Counted from the first letter of the stretch, positions 6,831 to 16,678 are shown. The stretch: DNA of 64,000 nt from Clostridia bacterium (GCA_017484085.1 JAFUTW010000022.1:1-64000), one strand, 5' to 3'. The notes: a model not told the origin generated them from the letters alone. Numbers and translations: made by a program.

Positions 6831-8302
6831 TGCTTTGCCTCCTGTTTGCGGCTCTCGCTGGAGAGCATCTGCATCTTCATCTCATAGTATTCCGGGCTCA
6901 TGTCCAAGTAGTGCGGATGCGGGTTCTTGAAGCGCTGCTCCTCCTGCCAGATCTCATGCTCCAGCTGATCCTTTACGCGCGCCGCGATAGCCGTCACGCT
7001 CTCCGGCTCCTCCAGCCGTTTCCCGTTTTCCACCACCTGCCGCTGCAGCCGTTTGGCCGTGCAGCCTTCGAAATAGAGTAGCTTCCAGGGGCGCTCCGGA
7101 TCGACAAAGCGGTAGCGCTTGGAGAGATTCGGCTCCTCCCCGTAGCGCGTCAGCAGGTCCGCGACGGCCTTGCCCGTGCTGTCATAGATGCGCCAGACGT
7201 CCTTCCGTCCGGGGTTCGTAGTCTTCTCCAGCGTATCGCTGATCTTGATGCGTGGCGACCATTCGCCCTCCTTCTCCACGGCGCAGAGCTTATACACGCC
7301 GCCGAACACCGGCTCTGACTTGGCCGTGATCATCCTTTCGCCGACGCCGAAGCTGTCCACCTGACCGCCCTGCTGCAGGATGGAGGAAATCGTGAACTCG
7401 TCCAGGCTGTTGGAGATGACGATCTTCGCCTGCGGGAAGCCCGCTTCATCCAGCATGCGGCGTGCCTTCTTGGTGAGGTAAGCCAGGTCGCCGCTGTCGA
7501 TGCGGATGCCGAAGCTGCGGGACTCGATGCCCGCTTCCTGCATCTCCCTGAAGACGGTGATGGCGTTGGGCACGCCGGAGCCGACCACATCATACGTATC
7601 CACCAGCAGGATGCAGTTGTTCGGATAGCGCTGCGCGAATTTGCGGAATGCCGTCAGTTCATCGCCGTAGAACATCACCCAGCTGTGCGCCATGGTCCCG
7701 CCGACCGGGATGCCGAACTTCTGGCCAGCCAGCACGGTCGCCGTCGCGCCGACGCCGCCGATGGCGCAGGCCCTGGCGCCGTATACCGCGGCATCGTTGC
7801 CGTGGGCACGGCGGGCGCCGAAGTCGGAAACCGCCCTTCCCTCCGCAGCGCGCACGATGCGGTGCGCCTTGGTCGCGATGAGGCTCTGATGGTTGAACTG
7901 CGTCAGGATCTCCGTTTCCACCACCTGGGCCTCCACGATGTCCGCCACGACGGTGACGACCGGCTCGTTTGGATAGATGATCGTCCCCTCCGGGAAGGCG
8001 TAAACGTCGCCGCGGAAGCGGAAGTCCTTCAGGTAATCGAGGAAGGCGTCATCATAGAGTCCCAGGCTGCGGATATACTCCACGTCCCGCTTGTCAAAGT
8101 GCATCGTCGTCAGGTAGTCGACGATCTGCTCCAGCCCCGCGAAGATGGAGAAGCCTGCCTCATCCGGGTTTCGCCGGAAAAACACATCGAAAGCGACACG
8201 GGTATTCCGGATCTCCGGATCCAGGAAATAGCCGTTGGCCATCGTCATCTCATACAGATCCATCATCATTGCGCGGTTATCCGCCTTGCTGTTGGGTTTC
8301 AT
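6827..8302 (-). CDS. pncB: Nicotinate phosphoribosyltransferase
   Basis: The 491-residue protein makes nicotinate mononucleotide from nicotinate and PRPP, coupled to ATP hydrolysis. Family hallmarks are DLYEMTMANGY near the N-terminus, FDVFFRRNP, the DFGARRAHG segment, the GGTMAHSWVMFY motif with the phosphorylatable histidine region, and LLVDTYD and RIDSGDL for the phosphoribosyl site. The start is ATG 8302, which has a strong AAAGGAGG at eight bases; the longer frame to 8389 has no such site. It is the first gene of the pncB-nadE-nadD unit, 112 bases after the MATE transporter gene on the same strand. Confidence 0.93.
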   Translation of the reverse strand: MKPNSKADNRAMMMDLYEMTMANGYFLDPEIRNTRVAFDVFFRRNPDEAGFSIFAGLEQIVDYLTTMHFDKRDVEYIRSLGLYDDAFLDYLKDFRFRGDVYAFPEGTIIYPNEPVVTVVADIVEAQVVETEILTQFNHQSLIATKAHRIVRAAEGRAVSDFGARRAHGNDAAVYGARACAIGGVGATATVLAGQKFGIPVGGTMAHSWVMFYGDELTAFRKFAQRYPNNCILLVDTYDVVGSGVPNAITVFREMQEAGIESRSFGIRIDSGDLAYLTKKARRMLDEAGFPQAKIVISNSLDEFTISSILQQGGQVDSFGVGERMITAKSEPVFGGVYKLCAVEKEGEWSPRIKISDTLEKTTNPGRKDVWRIYDSTGKAVADLLTRYGEEPNLSKRYRFVDPERPWKLLYFEGCTAKRLQRQVVENGKRLEEPESVTAIAARVKDQLEHEIWQEEQRFKNPHPHYLDMSPEYYEMKMQMLSSESRKQEAKQ

Positions 8303-8414
8303 CGGTAATCCTCCTTTGGGTTTTCTCATGTCTTTATGGTTAATGACTGCATTCGCCGACTGCAGAAAGAATGCCGCTTTGGACCTCATCCACCGCAGGT
8401 GGTGGATGATATCC

Positions 8415-9770
8415 TCACCATCTCCTGTACTCCAGCAGCAGCATCGTGATAAAACACGCCCCGCCGCCGATCAGGTTCGATACCGGTTCCGCCAGGAAGA
8501 CGCCGTTCACTCCGAAGCCGAGGCCCGGCAGAAGCAGCGTCAGCGGTACGACCATGATGACCTTGCGCAGCAGCGAAAAGAAGATCGCGTACCGCTTGCG
8601 GCCCAGGGAACGGAAGACGTTCTGTCCGTTGTACTGGAGCGCCTGAAAGATGAACATCGAGAAATAGAGGCGCAGCGCCGGGCTTCCTGCCCGGAGCAGT
8701 TCCGAATCAGCAGAGAAAATGCGGATGAGCAGCCCGGGCGCCGTCAGGATCAGCAGCCAGACTGCGGCGGTGTACAGCACCGACCACCGTACGAGGATGC
8801 GCACCGTTTCCCGCATCCGTTCCGGCCTGCCTGCTCCGTAATGGTAGCTGAGCACCGGTGAGCCGCCGCTGGTGATCGCCTGCACCGGCACATCCAGGAT
8901 CTGCCTCACCGAGGAAATGACCGTATATACAGACACATACAGGCTGGAGCCCCAGATGCCCAGCATCCGGTTGCAGACGACGGCAACCAAGCTGTTGGTA
9001 AACTGCATGATGAAATTGACGATGCCGAGCCCCAGGATGTCAGTGACGACGCTGCCGCGCAGCCGTCCCGGCGCGATCAGGCGGAGGCGGAGCTCCGCCC
9101 TCGGGCTGCAAAGAAAAGCCAGCACGAAAACCGCAGACAGCGTCTGGGAGAGCACCGTTGCCAGTGCAGCCCCCTGCACGCCCATACCCAGCCCGAAGAT
9201 GAAGACCGGATCCAGGAGGATATTGACCCCCGCTCCGATCGCGATGGCCAGCATCCCGGCGCCGGCAAAACCCTGCGCATTGATGTATGGCCCCAGGCCG
9301 GATGCCAGCATTGCGGAAGGCGTGCCCAGCAGATATACCCGCAGGTAGGAAACAGCGTGCGGCATCAGTTCCGGCGCCGTCTCACCGCCGAGCAGCAGGA
9401 GCAGCGGGGCGGCCAGCGCTTCAAACAGCAAAAGCAGCGCGATACCGGTCAGGATCAGCAGCATGAAGGCGGTGTTCATCACCTCTGCCGCTTTGCCGCG
9501 CTGTCCCCTGCCGCGCGCCATCGCGCACAGCGGTGAGCCGCCCTGCCCGTACAGGTTCGTAAAGGCGGTCACCATCATGACGAAAGGAAAGCAAAGACCG
9601 ATGCCACCCAGCCCGGCAGCGCCTTCTCCCGGCAGCCTGCCGATATAGATCCTGTCCACGATGCTGTAGAGCAGCGCCAGTATATCCGCCACCAGCAGCG
9701 GGACCACTGCCCGCGCGATATTGCCTTTTGTATCCTCACCCGAAAAATCGATCTGTTTCATCTTCATCAT
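8415..9770 (-). CDS. MATE-family efflux transporter (first copy)
   Basis: A polytopic membrane protein of about 450 residues with twelve likely helices and the MATE layout: [33 protein letters not shown] at the N-terminus is the conserved helix pair, repeated in the second half at [24 protein letters not shown]. Such transporters export cationic compounds in exchange for Na+ or H+. The promoter's -10 box at 9800-9805 puts the transcription start near 9793, so ATG 9788 would be nearly leaderless; 9770 (or 9767, 9761) is more likely. It lies upstream of pncB on the same strand and may be co-transcribed with the NAD genes. Substrate unknown. Confidence 0.85.
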   Translation of the reverse strand: MMKMKQIDFSGEDTKGNIARAVVPLLVADILALLYSIVDRIYIGRLPGEGAAGLGGIGLCFPFVMMVTAFTNLYGQGGSPLCAMARGRGQRGKAAEVMNTAFMLLILTGIALLLLFEALAAPLLLLLGGETAPELMPHAVSYLRVYLLGTPSAMLASGLGPYINAQGFAGAGMLAIAIGAGVNILLDPVFIFGLGMGVQGAALATVLSQTLSAVFVLAFLCSPRAELRLRLIAPGRLRGSVVTDILGLGIVNFIMQFTNSLVAVVCNRMLGIWGSSLYVSVYTVISSVRQILDVPVQAITSGGSPVLSYHYGAGRPERMRETVRILVRWSVLYTAAVWLLILTAPGLLIRIFSADSELLRAGSPALRLYFSMFIFQALQYNGQNVFRSLGRKRYAIFFSLLRKVIMVVPLTLLLPGLGFGVNGVFLAEPVSNLIGGGACFITMLLLEYRRW

Positions 9771-9799
9771 CAATCGTCCCGTACGCATTTATCATGCTG

Positions 9800-9828
9800 A
9801 TTATACTCTGCAACTCTTTTGAAAACAA
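9800..9828 (-). promoter_or_regulatory. Promoter for the first MATE gene
   Basis: On the minus strand TTGTTT (9828-9823), 17 bases, TATAAT (9805-9800). Divergent from the guaB promoter 100 bases away. Confidence 0.55.
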
Positions 9829-9923
9829 GCACAATCCATCGCTTTATGCCTATTGTCGGCCGCTGTGTCCGGCCGGGGAACTTTCCGATTGCAGCGGCTG
9901 CCGTAAAAGACCGCGGATTTTCG

Positions 9924-9953
9924 TTGACAAACCCCCTGAAAGTGTGGTAATGT
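9924..9953 (+). promoter_or_regulatory. Promoter for guaB
   Basis: TTGACA (9924-9929), 18 bases, TAATGT (9948-9953). The remaining leader of about 60 bases shows no purine riboswitch-like fold. Confidence 0.55.
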
Positions 9954-10018
9954 ATGCGAAATATTTCGCAGCAGGGAGGGGCGAAACCTGCCGCGGCGCG
10001 AATGAGGAGGGAACGCGA

Positions 10019-11527
10019 ATGGCCACTTTCTATACCGAACCCAGCCGCACGTTCAGCGAGTATCTGCTGATCCCCGGCTATACCGGCGAGGGCTGCATCC
10101 CCGCCAACGTCTCCCTTTGCACCCCGCTGGTCAAATACCGCAGGGGACAGGAAGAGCCCGCTATTTCTCTGAACATCCCGCTGACCAGCGCGATCATGCA
10201 GTCCGTTTCGGATGATAAGCTGGCCATTGCGCTGGCCAGGGAAGGCGGGCTTTCGTTTATCTACGGCGCCCAGAGCATCGAGAGCGAGGCCGCGATGGTC
10301 GCGCGGGTCAAGAACCATAAGGCCGGCTTTGTCGTCTCCGCCTCCAACCTCACCCCGGACAACACCCTGTCCGACGTGCTCGCGCTGAAGGCCAAAAACG
10401 GCTTTTCCACCGTCGCCATCACGGAGGACGGAACGGCGAACGGCCGCCTGCTCGGCATCGTGACCAGCCGGGATTACCGCGTCAGCCGCATGGATCCGAA
10501 TGAAAAGGTGGCCAACTTCATGACGCCCCTCCGCAAGCTGATCACGGCCCCTGCGGAGACGACGCTCAAGGTCGCCAACGACATCATCTGGGAGCATAAG
10601 CTGAACTCCCTGCCCATCGTCGATGCAAACGGCTGTCTCCTCTATTTCGTCTTCCGCAAGGATTACGCCTCCCACAAGGAAAACCCGCTGGAGCTGCTGG
10701 ACAGCAAGAAGCGCTACCTCGTCGGCGCGGGCATCAACAGCCGCGACTATGAAGAGCGCGTGCCCGCCTTGGTGGATGCCGGTGCGGACGTTCTGTGCAT
10801 CGACAGTTCGGAGGGTTACAGCGTCTGGCAGGCCAAGACGATCCGCTGGATCCGCGAGAAGTACGGCGACAGCGTCAAGGTCGGCGCCGGCAACGTGGTA
10901 GACCGCGACGGCTTCCTCTTTCTCGCCCGCGCGGGCGCCGATTTCGTCAAGGTCGGCATCGGCGGCGGCTCCATCTGCATCACCCGCGAGACCAAGGGCA
11001 TCGGCCGCGGCCAGGCCACTGCGGTCATCGAAGTCGCCGCAGCCAGGGACGAGTACTTCCGCGAGACGGGCATTTACGTCCCCATCTGCTCCGACGGCGG
11101 CATCGTCCATGACTATCACATGACGCTCGCCCTTGCCATGGGCGCGGACTTCCTCATGCTGGGCCGCTACTTCGCGCGCTTCGACGAGAGCCCCGGAGCA
11201 AAGGTGATGGTCAACGGTGTCTATATGAAGGAGTACTGGGGCGAAGGCTCCAACCGCGCGCGCAACTGGCAGCGCTACGACCTCGGCGGCGCACAGCGCC
11301 TCTCCTTTGAGGAGGGCGTGGATTCCTATGTCACCTACGCCGGCTCGCTGCACGACAACGTGGAGGTTTCCCTCTACAAGGTCAAGAGTACCATGTGCAA
11401 CGTCGGCGTGCTGAATCTGCCCGACCTGCAGAAGAACGCCAGGCTGACGCTGGTCAGCTCCACTTCCATCGTGGAAGGCGGCTACCACGACGTGACGCTC
11501 CATACCTCCGCCCAGCCGAGCCGCTGA
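10019..11527 (+). CDS. guaB: Inosine-5'-monophosphate dehydrogenase, T. foetus-like subtype
   Basis: The 502-residue enzyme oxidises IMP to XMP with NAD, the committed step to GMP. The catalytic loop [12 protein letters not shown] has Cys320. A pair of CBS domains sits at about residues 105-220. The flap reads [20 protein letters not shown], with the catalytic Arg-Tyr pair, and [12 protein letters not shown] replaces the EGVEGRVPYKG of ordinary bacterial enzymes. This whole pattern is that of the Tritrichomonas foetus enzyme as I remember it (503 residues, Cys319, Arg418-Tyr419). ATG 10019 is chosen because GGAGGG precedes it. Single-gene unit with own promoter and terminator. Confidence 0.95.
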   Translation: MATFYTEPSRTFSEYLLIPGYTGEGCIPANVSLCTPLVKYRRGQEEPAISLNIPLTSAIMQSVSDDKLAIALAREGGLSFIYGAQSIESEAAMVARVKNHKAGFVVSASNLTPDNTLSDVLALKAKNGFSTVAITEDGTANGRLLGIVTSRDYRVSRMDPNEKVANFMTPLRKLITAPAETTLKVANDIIWEHKLNSLPIVDANGCLLYFVFRKDYASHKENPLELLDSKKRYLVGAGINSRDYEERVPALVDAGADVLCIDSSEGYSVWQAKTIRWIREKYGDSVKVGAGNVVDRDGFLFLARAGADFVKVGIGGGSICITRETKGIGRGQATAVIEVAAARDEYFRETGIYVPICSDGGIVHDYHMTLALAMGADFLMLGRYFARFDESPGAKVMVNGVYMKEYWGEGSNRARNWQRYDLGGAQRLSFEEGVDSYVTYAGSLHDNVEVSLYKVKSTMCNVGVLNLPDLQKNARLTLVSSTSIVEGGYHDVTLHTSAQPSR

Positions 11528-11561
11528 GTTTCAGGACAGCTGACCGTATACCGCAAAACAT

Positions 11562-11590
11562 CCCGCCCCTTGAAGGGGCGGGGTTTCTTT
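11562..11590. terminator. Bidirectional terminator guaB / second MATE gene
   Basis: Stem CCCGCCCC / GGGGCGGG around TTGAA, followed by TTTCTTT on the plus strand and GTTTTG on the minus strand. Confidence 0.85.
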
Positions 11591-11613
11591 ATTTGTGCGG
11601 ATAAACCCTGCGG

Positions 11614-12960
11614 CTACCTTTTTCGTCCGGCGGATACGCCGCCCGGAGTGTCCGGCCTCTCTTTTCTTAAAAACGGCAGAGACAGGGCGAGGCACAGCGC
11701 TTCCGAGAGCGTCGCCGCCCACCAGATGCCCGTTCCCCCGAAGACAGCGGTCAGCGCCCACAGCGAAGCAGCGATGAAGACCAGCCCCCTGGCCAGCGAA
11801 ACCGCAAACGAACGGCCCGCCCGTTCAATGGCGGCAAGGCAGCCGCTTGCCCCCACGTTGAGGCCGACCAGGAGAAAGGATACCGCAAACACGCGGAAGC
11901 AGGCTGCAGAACTGCTGCGCAGCGGCTCCAGTTCTCCGCGGATGAACAGGCCGACCAATAAGCCGGCACCGGCTTGTGAGAGTGCAAAGGCGATCGTCCC
12001 GAGGGCCATAGCGCTCAGCAGGGTGTACTGCAGGAGCCGCCGCACGGCGTCCTCTTCCCCTCTTCCGTAGTAATAGCTGATCATGGGCTGTGCGCCCTGG
12101 GCGATGCCCGCCATCCCCATGACCACGATCATGTTGACGTAACTGATCACCGTGTAGCTGATCAGCGCCTCCTCGCCGAGATAACGCAGGATCATGTGGT
12201 TGAACAGGAAGGTCGTGATCCCCGCGGAAAATTCCGTCAGGCCGGCAGGCAGGCCCAGGCAGAAGACGCGACGGAGCTCCGCCCAGTCCGGCGGCGCAGC
12301 GTGCCATCGCAGCGTCGCTTTCGGGCTGATGAAATACAGGATGTACGCCGCCACCAGCAAAACCTGTGCGGTGCCTGTCGCGGTCGCCGCTCCCTTTATG
12401 CCCCATCCGAGGTGCAGGATGAGCACGATATCCAGCAGGCAGTGGATCAGGCATCCCAGGATGATAGCAAAGGTGGCAAGGCGCGGCCTCCCGTCCGTCT
12501 TAAGCAGCACTTCAAACGCATAGGAGAGGACAAAGCCGAAGCTGAAGGGCGCAAGCCGCAGCAGGTAATCGCGCACATAGGGCATCGTCAGCTCCGTCGC
12601 GCCGAGAAAAGCCGCTATTCTCTCCGGCATTGCCAGCACGATCAGCGTCAGCGCAGCTGAGATCAGCGTCAGCAGGATAAGGTTCTGGGTTACCACGCGG
12701 TCCGCTTTTTCCTTTTCTCCCTTACCCAGGTAGATGGAAGCCGCCGTCGAGGTACCTGCCGTAAAGAGCAGTGAGACCGAGAAGAGAAAGCTGATGTAGG
12801 GCGACGCGAGATTGACAGCCGAAAGCGCCACCTCATCCACGCCCCTCGCTACGAACATGCCGTCCACTGCGCTGTAGAGCGCAAAAATCCACTGCGCCAG
12901 CATGGATGCAGCAGCATAGCGCAGAAAATCCCTTTTCAGATTCTGCAGTTCGAGATTCAA
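11614..12960 (-). CDS. MATE-family efflux transporter (second copy)
   Basis: A 448-residue, twelve-helix membrane protein of the MATE family. It starts with a cytosolic end (MNLELQNLKRDFLRYAAASM) followed by the hallmark FALYSAVDGMFVARGVDEVALSAVNLASP. Translation most likely begins at a TTG (12960), six bases after GGAGGGG. It shares family but little sequence with the first MATE protein at 8415-9770, so the two are not a recent duplication. It has no obvious partner genes: guaB converges on its 3' end and the glycan genes behind it are about 100 bases upstream on the same strand. Substrate unknown. Confidence 0.85.
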   Translation of the reverse strand: MNLELQNLKRDFLRYAAASMLAQWIFALYSAVDGMFVARGVDEVALSAVNLASPYISFLFSVSLLFTAGTSTAASIYLGKGEKEKADRVVTQNLILLTLISAALTLIVLAMPERIAAFLGATELTMPYVRDYLLRLAPFSFGFVLSYAFEVLLKTDGRPRLATFAIILGCLIHCLLDIVLILHLGWGIKGAATATGTAQVLLVAAYILYFISPKATLRWHAAPPDWAELRRVFCLGLPAGLTEFSAGITTFLFNHMILRYLGEEALISYTVISYVNMIVVMGMAGIAQGAQPMISYYYGRGEEDAVRRLLQYTLLSAMALGTIAFALSQAGAGLLVGLFIRGELEPLRSSSAACFRVFAVSFLLVGLNVGASGCLAAIERAGRSFAVSLARGLVFIAASLWALTAVFGGTGIWWAATLSEALCLALSLPFLRKERPDTPGGVSAGRKR

Positions 12961-13066
12961 AACATCCCCTCCGTACCATTACGAAGGGGAGTTTACATCT
13001 TCTGTTCGCTTCAATCAAGTATAATCTTCCGCGCAAGGGCAAAATCCTGTTTTTTGCCGGTGCGAG

Positions 13067-13825
13067 TCATTTCCTGCCGCCGGCAAACTTCCTGTGCAGG
13101 AAGGCGGCCCCCTTCTTCAGCCAGTTCTGGTGTTCCAGAAAGACGTACGGTATATCGCGGTACCGGCAGCCCTTCCAAGCCAGCCATACATCCAGGAGCC
13201 TTTCTCCCACAAAGCCGAACACCCGAGCATCGTAGGCGCTGTAGCCGGAGATGTCCAGCCGCGCCTCCAGCTCGAACAGGATCGGGAACAGCCAGGCGCA
13301 GTAGGCGTCGGCAAACTTCCTCTTCATGATGAACATATTGAAGCGGTGTCCCGCCGTTTTTGACATCACCGCATCCCAGGAGCCCAGCGCCTGCGGACAG
13401 CGCTCGGACAGGATCTGCCGGGTCACCCGCAGATCCTCCGCGTGATGCGCATGCTCATACTGCTGCCGGGTCGTCTCGATCCAGTAGTGGCGCTTTTTCG
13501 GCAGCAGAATATCATTTTCGGCCAACAGCGCTTCGATCTCGCTCCCGGAAAGGATGCGCGAAAACTTGTCTCCCGCGCCCCGCCTGGCAAAGTGCCTGCG
13601 GTAATGGCACAGCCCCAGCGCATCCGATTCCGTGTTCTTCCAGGCCCAGTACAGGCCTGTCAGTTCACAGTAATAGGGATTCTTTTCGCTGATGCTCTCC
13701 CCTTCGCAGTCGCGCTGAAAGCCCAGCGGCGGCTTGCCTGCCGCGCCGACCTGCAGGGGCAGATAGCAGGGATCCTCCGGCATGCGGTACGGCTTATGGG
13801 CCGCCACGATCATGATCGTCTTCAT
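13067..13825 (-). CDS. DUF4422 glycan-biosynthesis protein
   Basis: The 252-residue protein has the DUF4422 pattern common in capsule and exopolysaccharide clusters: IMIVAAHKPYRMP at the N-terminus, NPYYCELTGLYWAWKN and LGLCHYRRHF in the middle, and a C-terminal NMFIMKR segment. The family is regarded as a glycosyltransferase, though no reaction is assigned from sequence. Its ATG overlaps the stop codon of the upstream phosphotransferase gene (ATGA), so the two are co-translated and probably act on the same lipid-linked sugar. Confidence 0.8.
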   Translation of the reverse strand: MKTIMIVAAHKPYRMPEDPCYLPLQVGAAGKPPLGFQRDCEGESISEKNPYYCELTGLYWAWKNTESDALGLCHYRRHFARRGAGDKFSRILSGSEIEALLAENDILLPKKRHYWIETTRQQYEHAHHAEDLRVTRQILSERCPQALGSWDAVMSKTAGHRFNMFIMKRKFADAYCAWLFPILFELEARLDISGYSAYDARVFGFVGERLLDVWLAWKGCRYRDIPYVFLEHQNWLKKGAAFLHRKFAGGRK

Positions 13826-15228
13826 GGTTTCGCCTTCCCGTACGTGCCGAGCGATTCCTGGTTGATCATCCCGCCGAAGGCTGTCTTGAAGAGGATGCGG
13901 AGATCCAGCAGGGGCGACCAGTTTTCGATGTAATAGATGTCGTACTTCACGCGGTCGCGGATGGATGTATCCCCGCGCAGGCCGTTGACCTGCGCCCAGC
14001 CGGTGATCCCCGGGCGCACCTGCTGGCGCACGAGGTAGCGCGGGATCTCTTCCCGGAAGGTCTTAACGTGGTACGGTACCTCCGGCCTGGGGCCGATGAG
14101 GCTCATATCCCCGCAGAGCACGTTGAAAAACTGCGGCAGCTCGTCGATGGAGAACTTGCGGATGAAAGCGCCGAAGCGCGTCTTGCGCGGGTCCTCGTTC
14201 CGGCTCCAGCCCGTCTGCTCCGTGCCCGTTACGCGCATGCTGCGGAATTTCAGCATACGGAAGGGCTTTTTGTCCTTTCCGATGCGTTCCTGCCGGAAGA
14301 GGATGGGCCCCGGGCTGCTCAGCTTGACGCCGATAGCGGTCAGAAGCATGATCGGACTCGTGAGGATGATGAGCAGCAGGGACGCGATGATGTCAAAGGT
14401 GCGCTTGAAGGTCGCGGCAAACAGGTTGTCCAGCGGCGTCGCGCGCAGGTCGATGAGCTTCGTGCGCCCCACGTTGTCGATGACGGGGTGGCTGGGATAG
14501 AAATCGTTGAAAAACGGGATCAGGCTGACGCGGACGCCTTCCTTGTCGGTCGCCGCGAAGATGCGCTGCATGAACTGCGTCTCATGCGGCTCCAGCGCGA
14601 TGATCACCTCATCCACCGGCAAGTCCTGCAGGATCTGTTCCAGGTCTTCATAGCTGCCCAGGCACCGGCCGAGCTCCTCTTTGCGCACGGCGGAAAGGTA
14701 GCCGTCCACCGTATAGCCGTACTGCGGGTTTTCCCGGATCGTTGCGATGTACTGCGCCGCGAGGTGTCCGTTGCCGACGACCGCGACGTGGCGCGTATGC
14801 CGGCTCAGGGTGTGCGAACGGATCCGCCGCAGCAGCATCCGTTCAAGGATGATGAAAACGCAGCTGAGCGCCCAGAAGACCACGAAGATGAGACGCGAAA
14901 AGTCCAGCAGCCGCCGCAGGAACATGAGCGCCGTCAGCAGCACGACGCCGATGCCGTTCACGATCAGCACCCACTGGATTTCCCAGGAGAGGGTCCTGCG
15001 CGGGCTGACCTTATACAGGTGCAGGCAATAGAAGACAAAGACGATGGTCAGCGCATAAACCGCGATCAGCGCAAGAAAGCCCCTGCTGTAAAAATCAAGG
15101 CGCGCGGCGCCGCCCATCACGCCGAAGCGCAGGGATACCGACAAAAGATACGCACAGACGATCAGAAACGCTTCCGCAATCATGCAGAGCGCCTCCCGTA
15201 TCCTGCGATTATCCGAACGCATAGTCAT
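13822..15228 (-). CDS. Polyprenyl glycosyl-phosphotransferase initiating polysaccharide synthesis
   Basis: The 468-residue protein starts surface-polysaccharide assembly by moving a sugar phosphate from a nucleotide sugar to undecaprenyl phosphate at the membrane. The N-terminal third holds four or five membrane helices, then a CoA-binding-like Rossmann segment (HVAVVGNGHLAAQYI), one more helix, and the C-terminal catalytic domain with KRTFDIIASLLLIILTSP, SSPGPILFRQERIGKDK, KFRSMR and the terminal GLRGDTS motif followed by YDIYYIENWS. ATG 15228 follows AAAGAGG; the longer frame to 15399 covers the promoter and is rejected. The sugar (glucose, galactose or a diamino sugar) cannot be told from sequence. 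Confidence 0.88.
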   Translation of the reverse strand: MTMRSDNRRIREALCMIAEAFLIVCAYLLSVSLRFGVMGGAARLDFYSRGFLALIAVYALTIVFVFYCLHLYKVSPRRTLSWEIQWVLIVNGIGVVLLTALMFLRRLLDFSRLIFVVFWALSCVFIILERMLLRRIRSHTLSRHTRHVAVVGNGHLAAQYIATIRENPQYGYTVDGYLSAVRKEELGRCLGSYEDLEQILQDLPVDEVIIALEPHETQFMQRIFAATDKEGVRVSLIPFFNDFYPSHPVIDNVGRTKLIDLRATPLDNLFAATFKRTFDIIASLLLIILTSPIMLLTAIGVKLSSPGPILFRQERIGKDKKPFRMLKFRSMRVTGTEQTGWSRNEDPRKTRFGAFIRKFSIDELPQFFNVLCGDMSLIGPRPEVPYHVKTFREEIPRYLVRQQVRPGITGWAQVNGLRGDTSIRDRVKYDIYYIENWSPLLDLRILFKTAFGGMINQESLGTYGKAKP

Positions 15229-15267
15229 GCCTCTTTTCAGGTAAGCTGAAATGCTTTTATCTTTATT

Positions 15268-15297
15268 ATTATAACCGTTACGCTCCCTTTCTGACAA
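15268..15297 (-). promoter_or_regulatory. Promoter for the polysaccharide phosphotransferase gene
   Basis: On the minus strand TTGTCA (15297-15292), 18 bases, TATAAT (15273-15268). It is back-to-back with the larA promoter 30 bases away. Confidence 0.65.
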
Positions 15298-15326
15298 GCC
15301 CTGCTGCCTTTTCCTGCGCACGCCTG

Positions 15327-15356
15327 TTGTCACTTTCCCGCCCTTCGTGCTATAAT
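15327..15356 (+). promoter_or_regulatory. Promoter for larA-aminotransferase
   Basis: TTGTCA (15327-15332), 18 bases, TATAAT (15351-15356), placing the start of transcription about 38 bases before the larA ATG. Confidence 0.65.
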
Positions 15357-15400
15357 CGCTGCAATTGCTGCCCAACGTTTCTTCTTTCAAGGAGGTCACT

Positions 15401-16678
15401 ATGACCGATTATTCTTTTGCCTACGGCGATGCAAGCGTCACGATCTCCCTGGATGAGCGCCAGGTGCTGGATGTCGTCCGCGGCAACCGCATCCCGCCGG
15501 TCACCGATATCGCGGAGGCGCTCCGGTCGTCTCTGGATCACCCGATCGATTCGGCGCCCCTCTCCCAACTCGTCCGCCCCGGCAAACGCATCGCGCTGAT
15601 CGTCTCGGACATGACCCGCTTCTGGATGCGCCAGGACCGGGTCGTCCCGCACCTGATCAGCTATCTGAACCGCTGCGGGGCGCGTGACGGCGACATCACG
15701 ATCCTCATCGCCTGCGGGACCCATGAAGGCGGCGACGAGCAGGAACTGCGAAAGCTCGTCACCGATGGGATTTACGACCGCATCCGGGTCGTCAACCACG
15801 ACTGCGAGGCCGATGATCTGGTTTCCATCGGCACGACCGCGCACGGCACCGCCGTCGAAATCAACCGGATCGCGGCCGAGGCCGACCTGGTCATCGCGCT
15901 GGGCGCGGCAACCTACCACGTGATGGCCGGCTACGGCGGCGGCCGCAAGAGCATCGTCCCCGGCATCAGCAGCCTTTCCACCATCCGGCACAACCACGCG
16001 TTTGCGCTGGATCCGCAGCATTTCCGCTCCAATCCGCTCATCGGCAACGGCGTCACCCGGGGCAATCCGCTCAATGAGGACATGTGCGAGGCCGCCGCGC
16101 TCCTGCCGAACCTGTTCGTCATCAACCTGGTGATGAACGCCGACATGCAGCTCTCCTCCATCTTCAGCGGGCATTACCTCACCAGCTGGCAGCGCGCCTG
16201 CCGCGCGGTGGACGAGGCCATGCGCGTCCCTGTCCCGCAGCGGGCCGACGTCATCGTGGCCTCCTGCGGCGGCTTTCCGAAGGACATGTCCCTCTATCAG
16301 GGCACCAAGACCATCGACAACATCGAATTCGCCCTGAAGCCCGGCGGGACCCTCATCATCGTCATGGAAGCCAGGGACGGCGGCGGCCCCGCCGAGTACT
16401 TCGACTGGATCGGCCCGCTCGTCGACGGCAGCTTTGAGGAAAAGCTGCGCAGCAGCTTTACCATCCCCGGCTACATCTTCCTGCTGAACTGCGAGCAGGC
16501 GCAGCGCTACCGCATCCTGATGCTGACCGGCGTTGCGCCGGAGGTCCTCGCCCCCATGGGCATCCGGGCCTTCAGCGACCCGGACGCGCTGCTTGCCGCC
16601 GCCGATCTCGCCGGGAAGAGCATCTACGTCATTCCGAACGGCTCCGCCGTCATGCCTTATGTGGAGGGAGAATCATGA
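15401..16678 (+). CDS. larA: LarA-family (nickel-pincer) racemase/epimerase
   Basis: The 425-residue protein matches the lactate racemase LarA family (DUF2088). These enzymes use a nickel-pincer nucleotide bound to lysine to racemise or epimerise 2-hydroxy acids. Visible landmarks are SDMTR near residue 70, CGTHEGG with a catalytic histidine, the GYGGGRKSIVPG stretch with the cofactor lysine, and the RHNHAFALD histidines. ATG 15401 has AAGGAGG eight bases before it. It overlaps the aminotransferase gene by four bases. No larB, larC or larE cofactor genes are visible here. Paralogues in Clostridia act on substrates other than lactate, so the specific acid is open; the neighbours suggest a hydroxy acid related to an amino acid. 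Confidence 0.85.
   Translation: MTDYSFAYGDASVTISLDERQVLDVVRGNRIPPVTDIAEALRSSLDHPIDSAPLSQLVRPGKRIALIVSDMTRFWMRQDRVVPHLISYLNRCGARDGDITILIACGTHEGGDEQELRKLVTDGIYDRIRVVNHDCEADDLVSIGTTAHGTAVEINRIAAEADLVIALGAATYHVMAGYGGGRKSIVPGISSLSTIRHNHAFALDPQHFRSNPLIGNGVTRGNPLNEDMCEAAALLPNLFVINLVMNADMQLSSIFSGHYLTSWQRACRAVDEAMRVPVPQRADVIVASCGGFPKDMSLYQGTKTIDNIEFALKPGGTLIIVMEARDGGGPAEYFDWIGPLVDGSFEEKLRSSFTIPGYIFLLNCEQAQRYRILMLTGVAPEVLAPMGIRAFSDPDALLAAADLAGKSIYVIPNGSAVMPYVEGES

Noticed and set aside
9954-10018. Purine riboswitch before guaB
   Set aside because: The leader is about 60 bases and lacks the conserved loops and the P1 stem; no terminator fold.
9770-11503. Long minus-strand open frame (577 codons) opposite guaB
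   Set aside because: It mirrors the guaB coding strand. Its translation is rich in Asp, Val, His and Gly without domain pattern, as expected for the antisense frame of a GC-rich gene, and it lacks a ribosome binding site.
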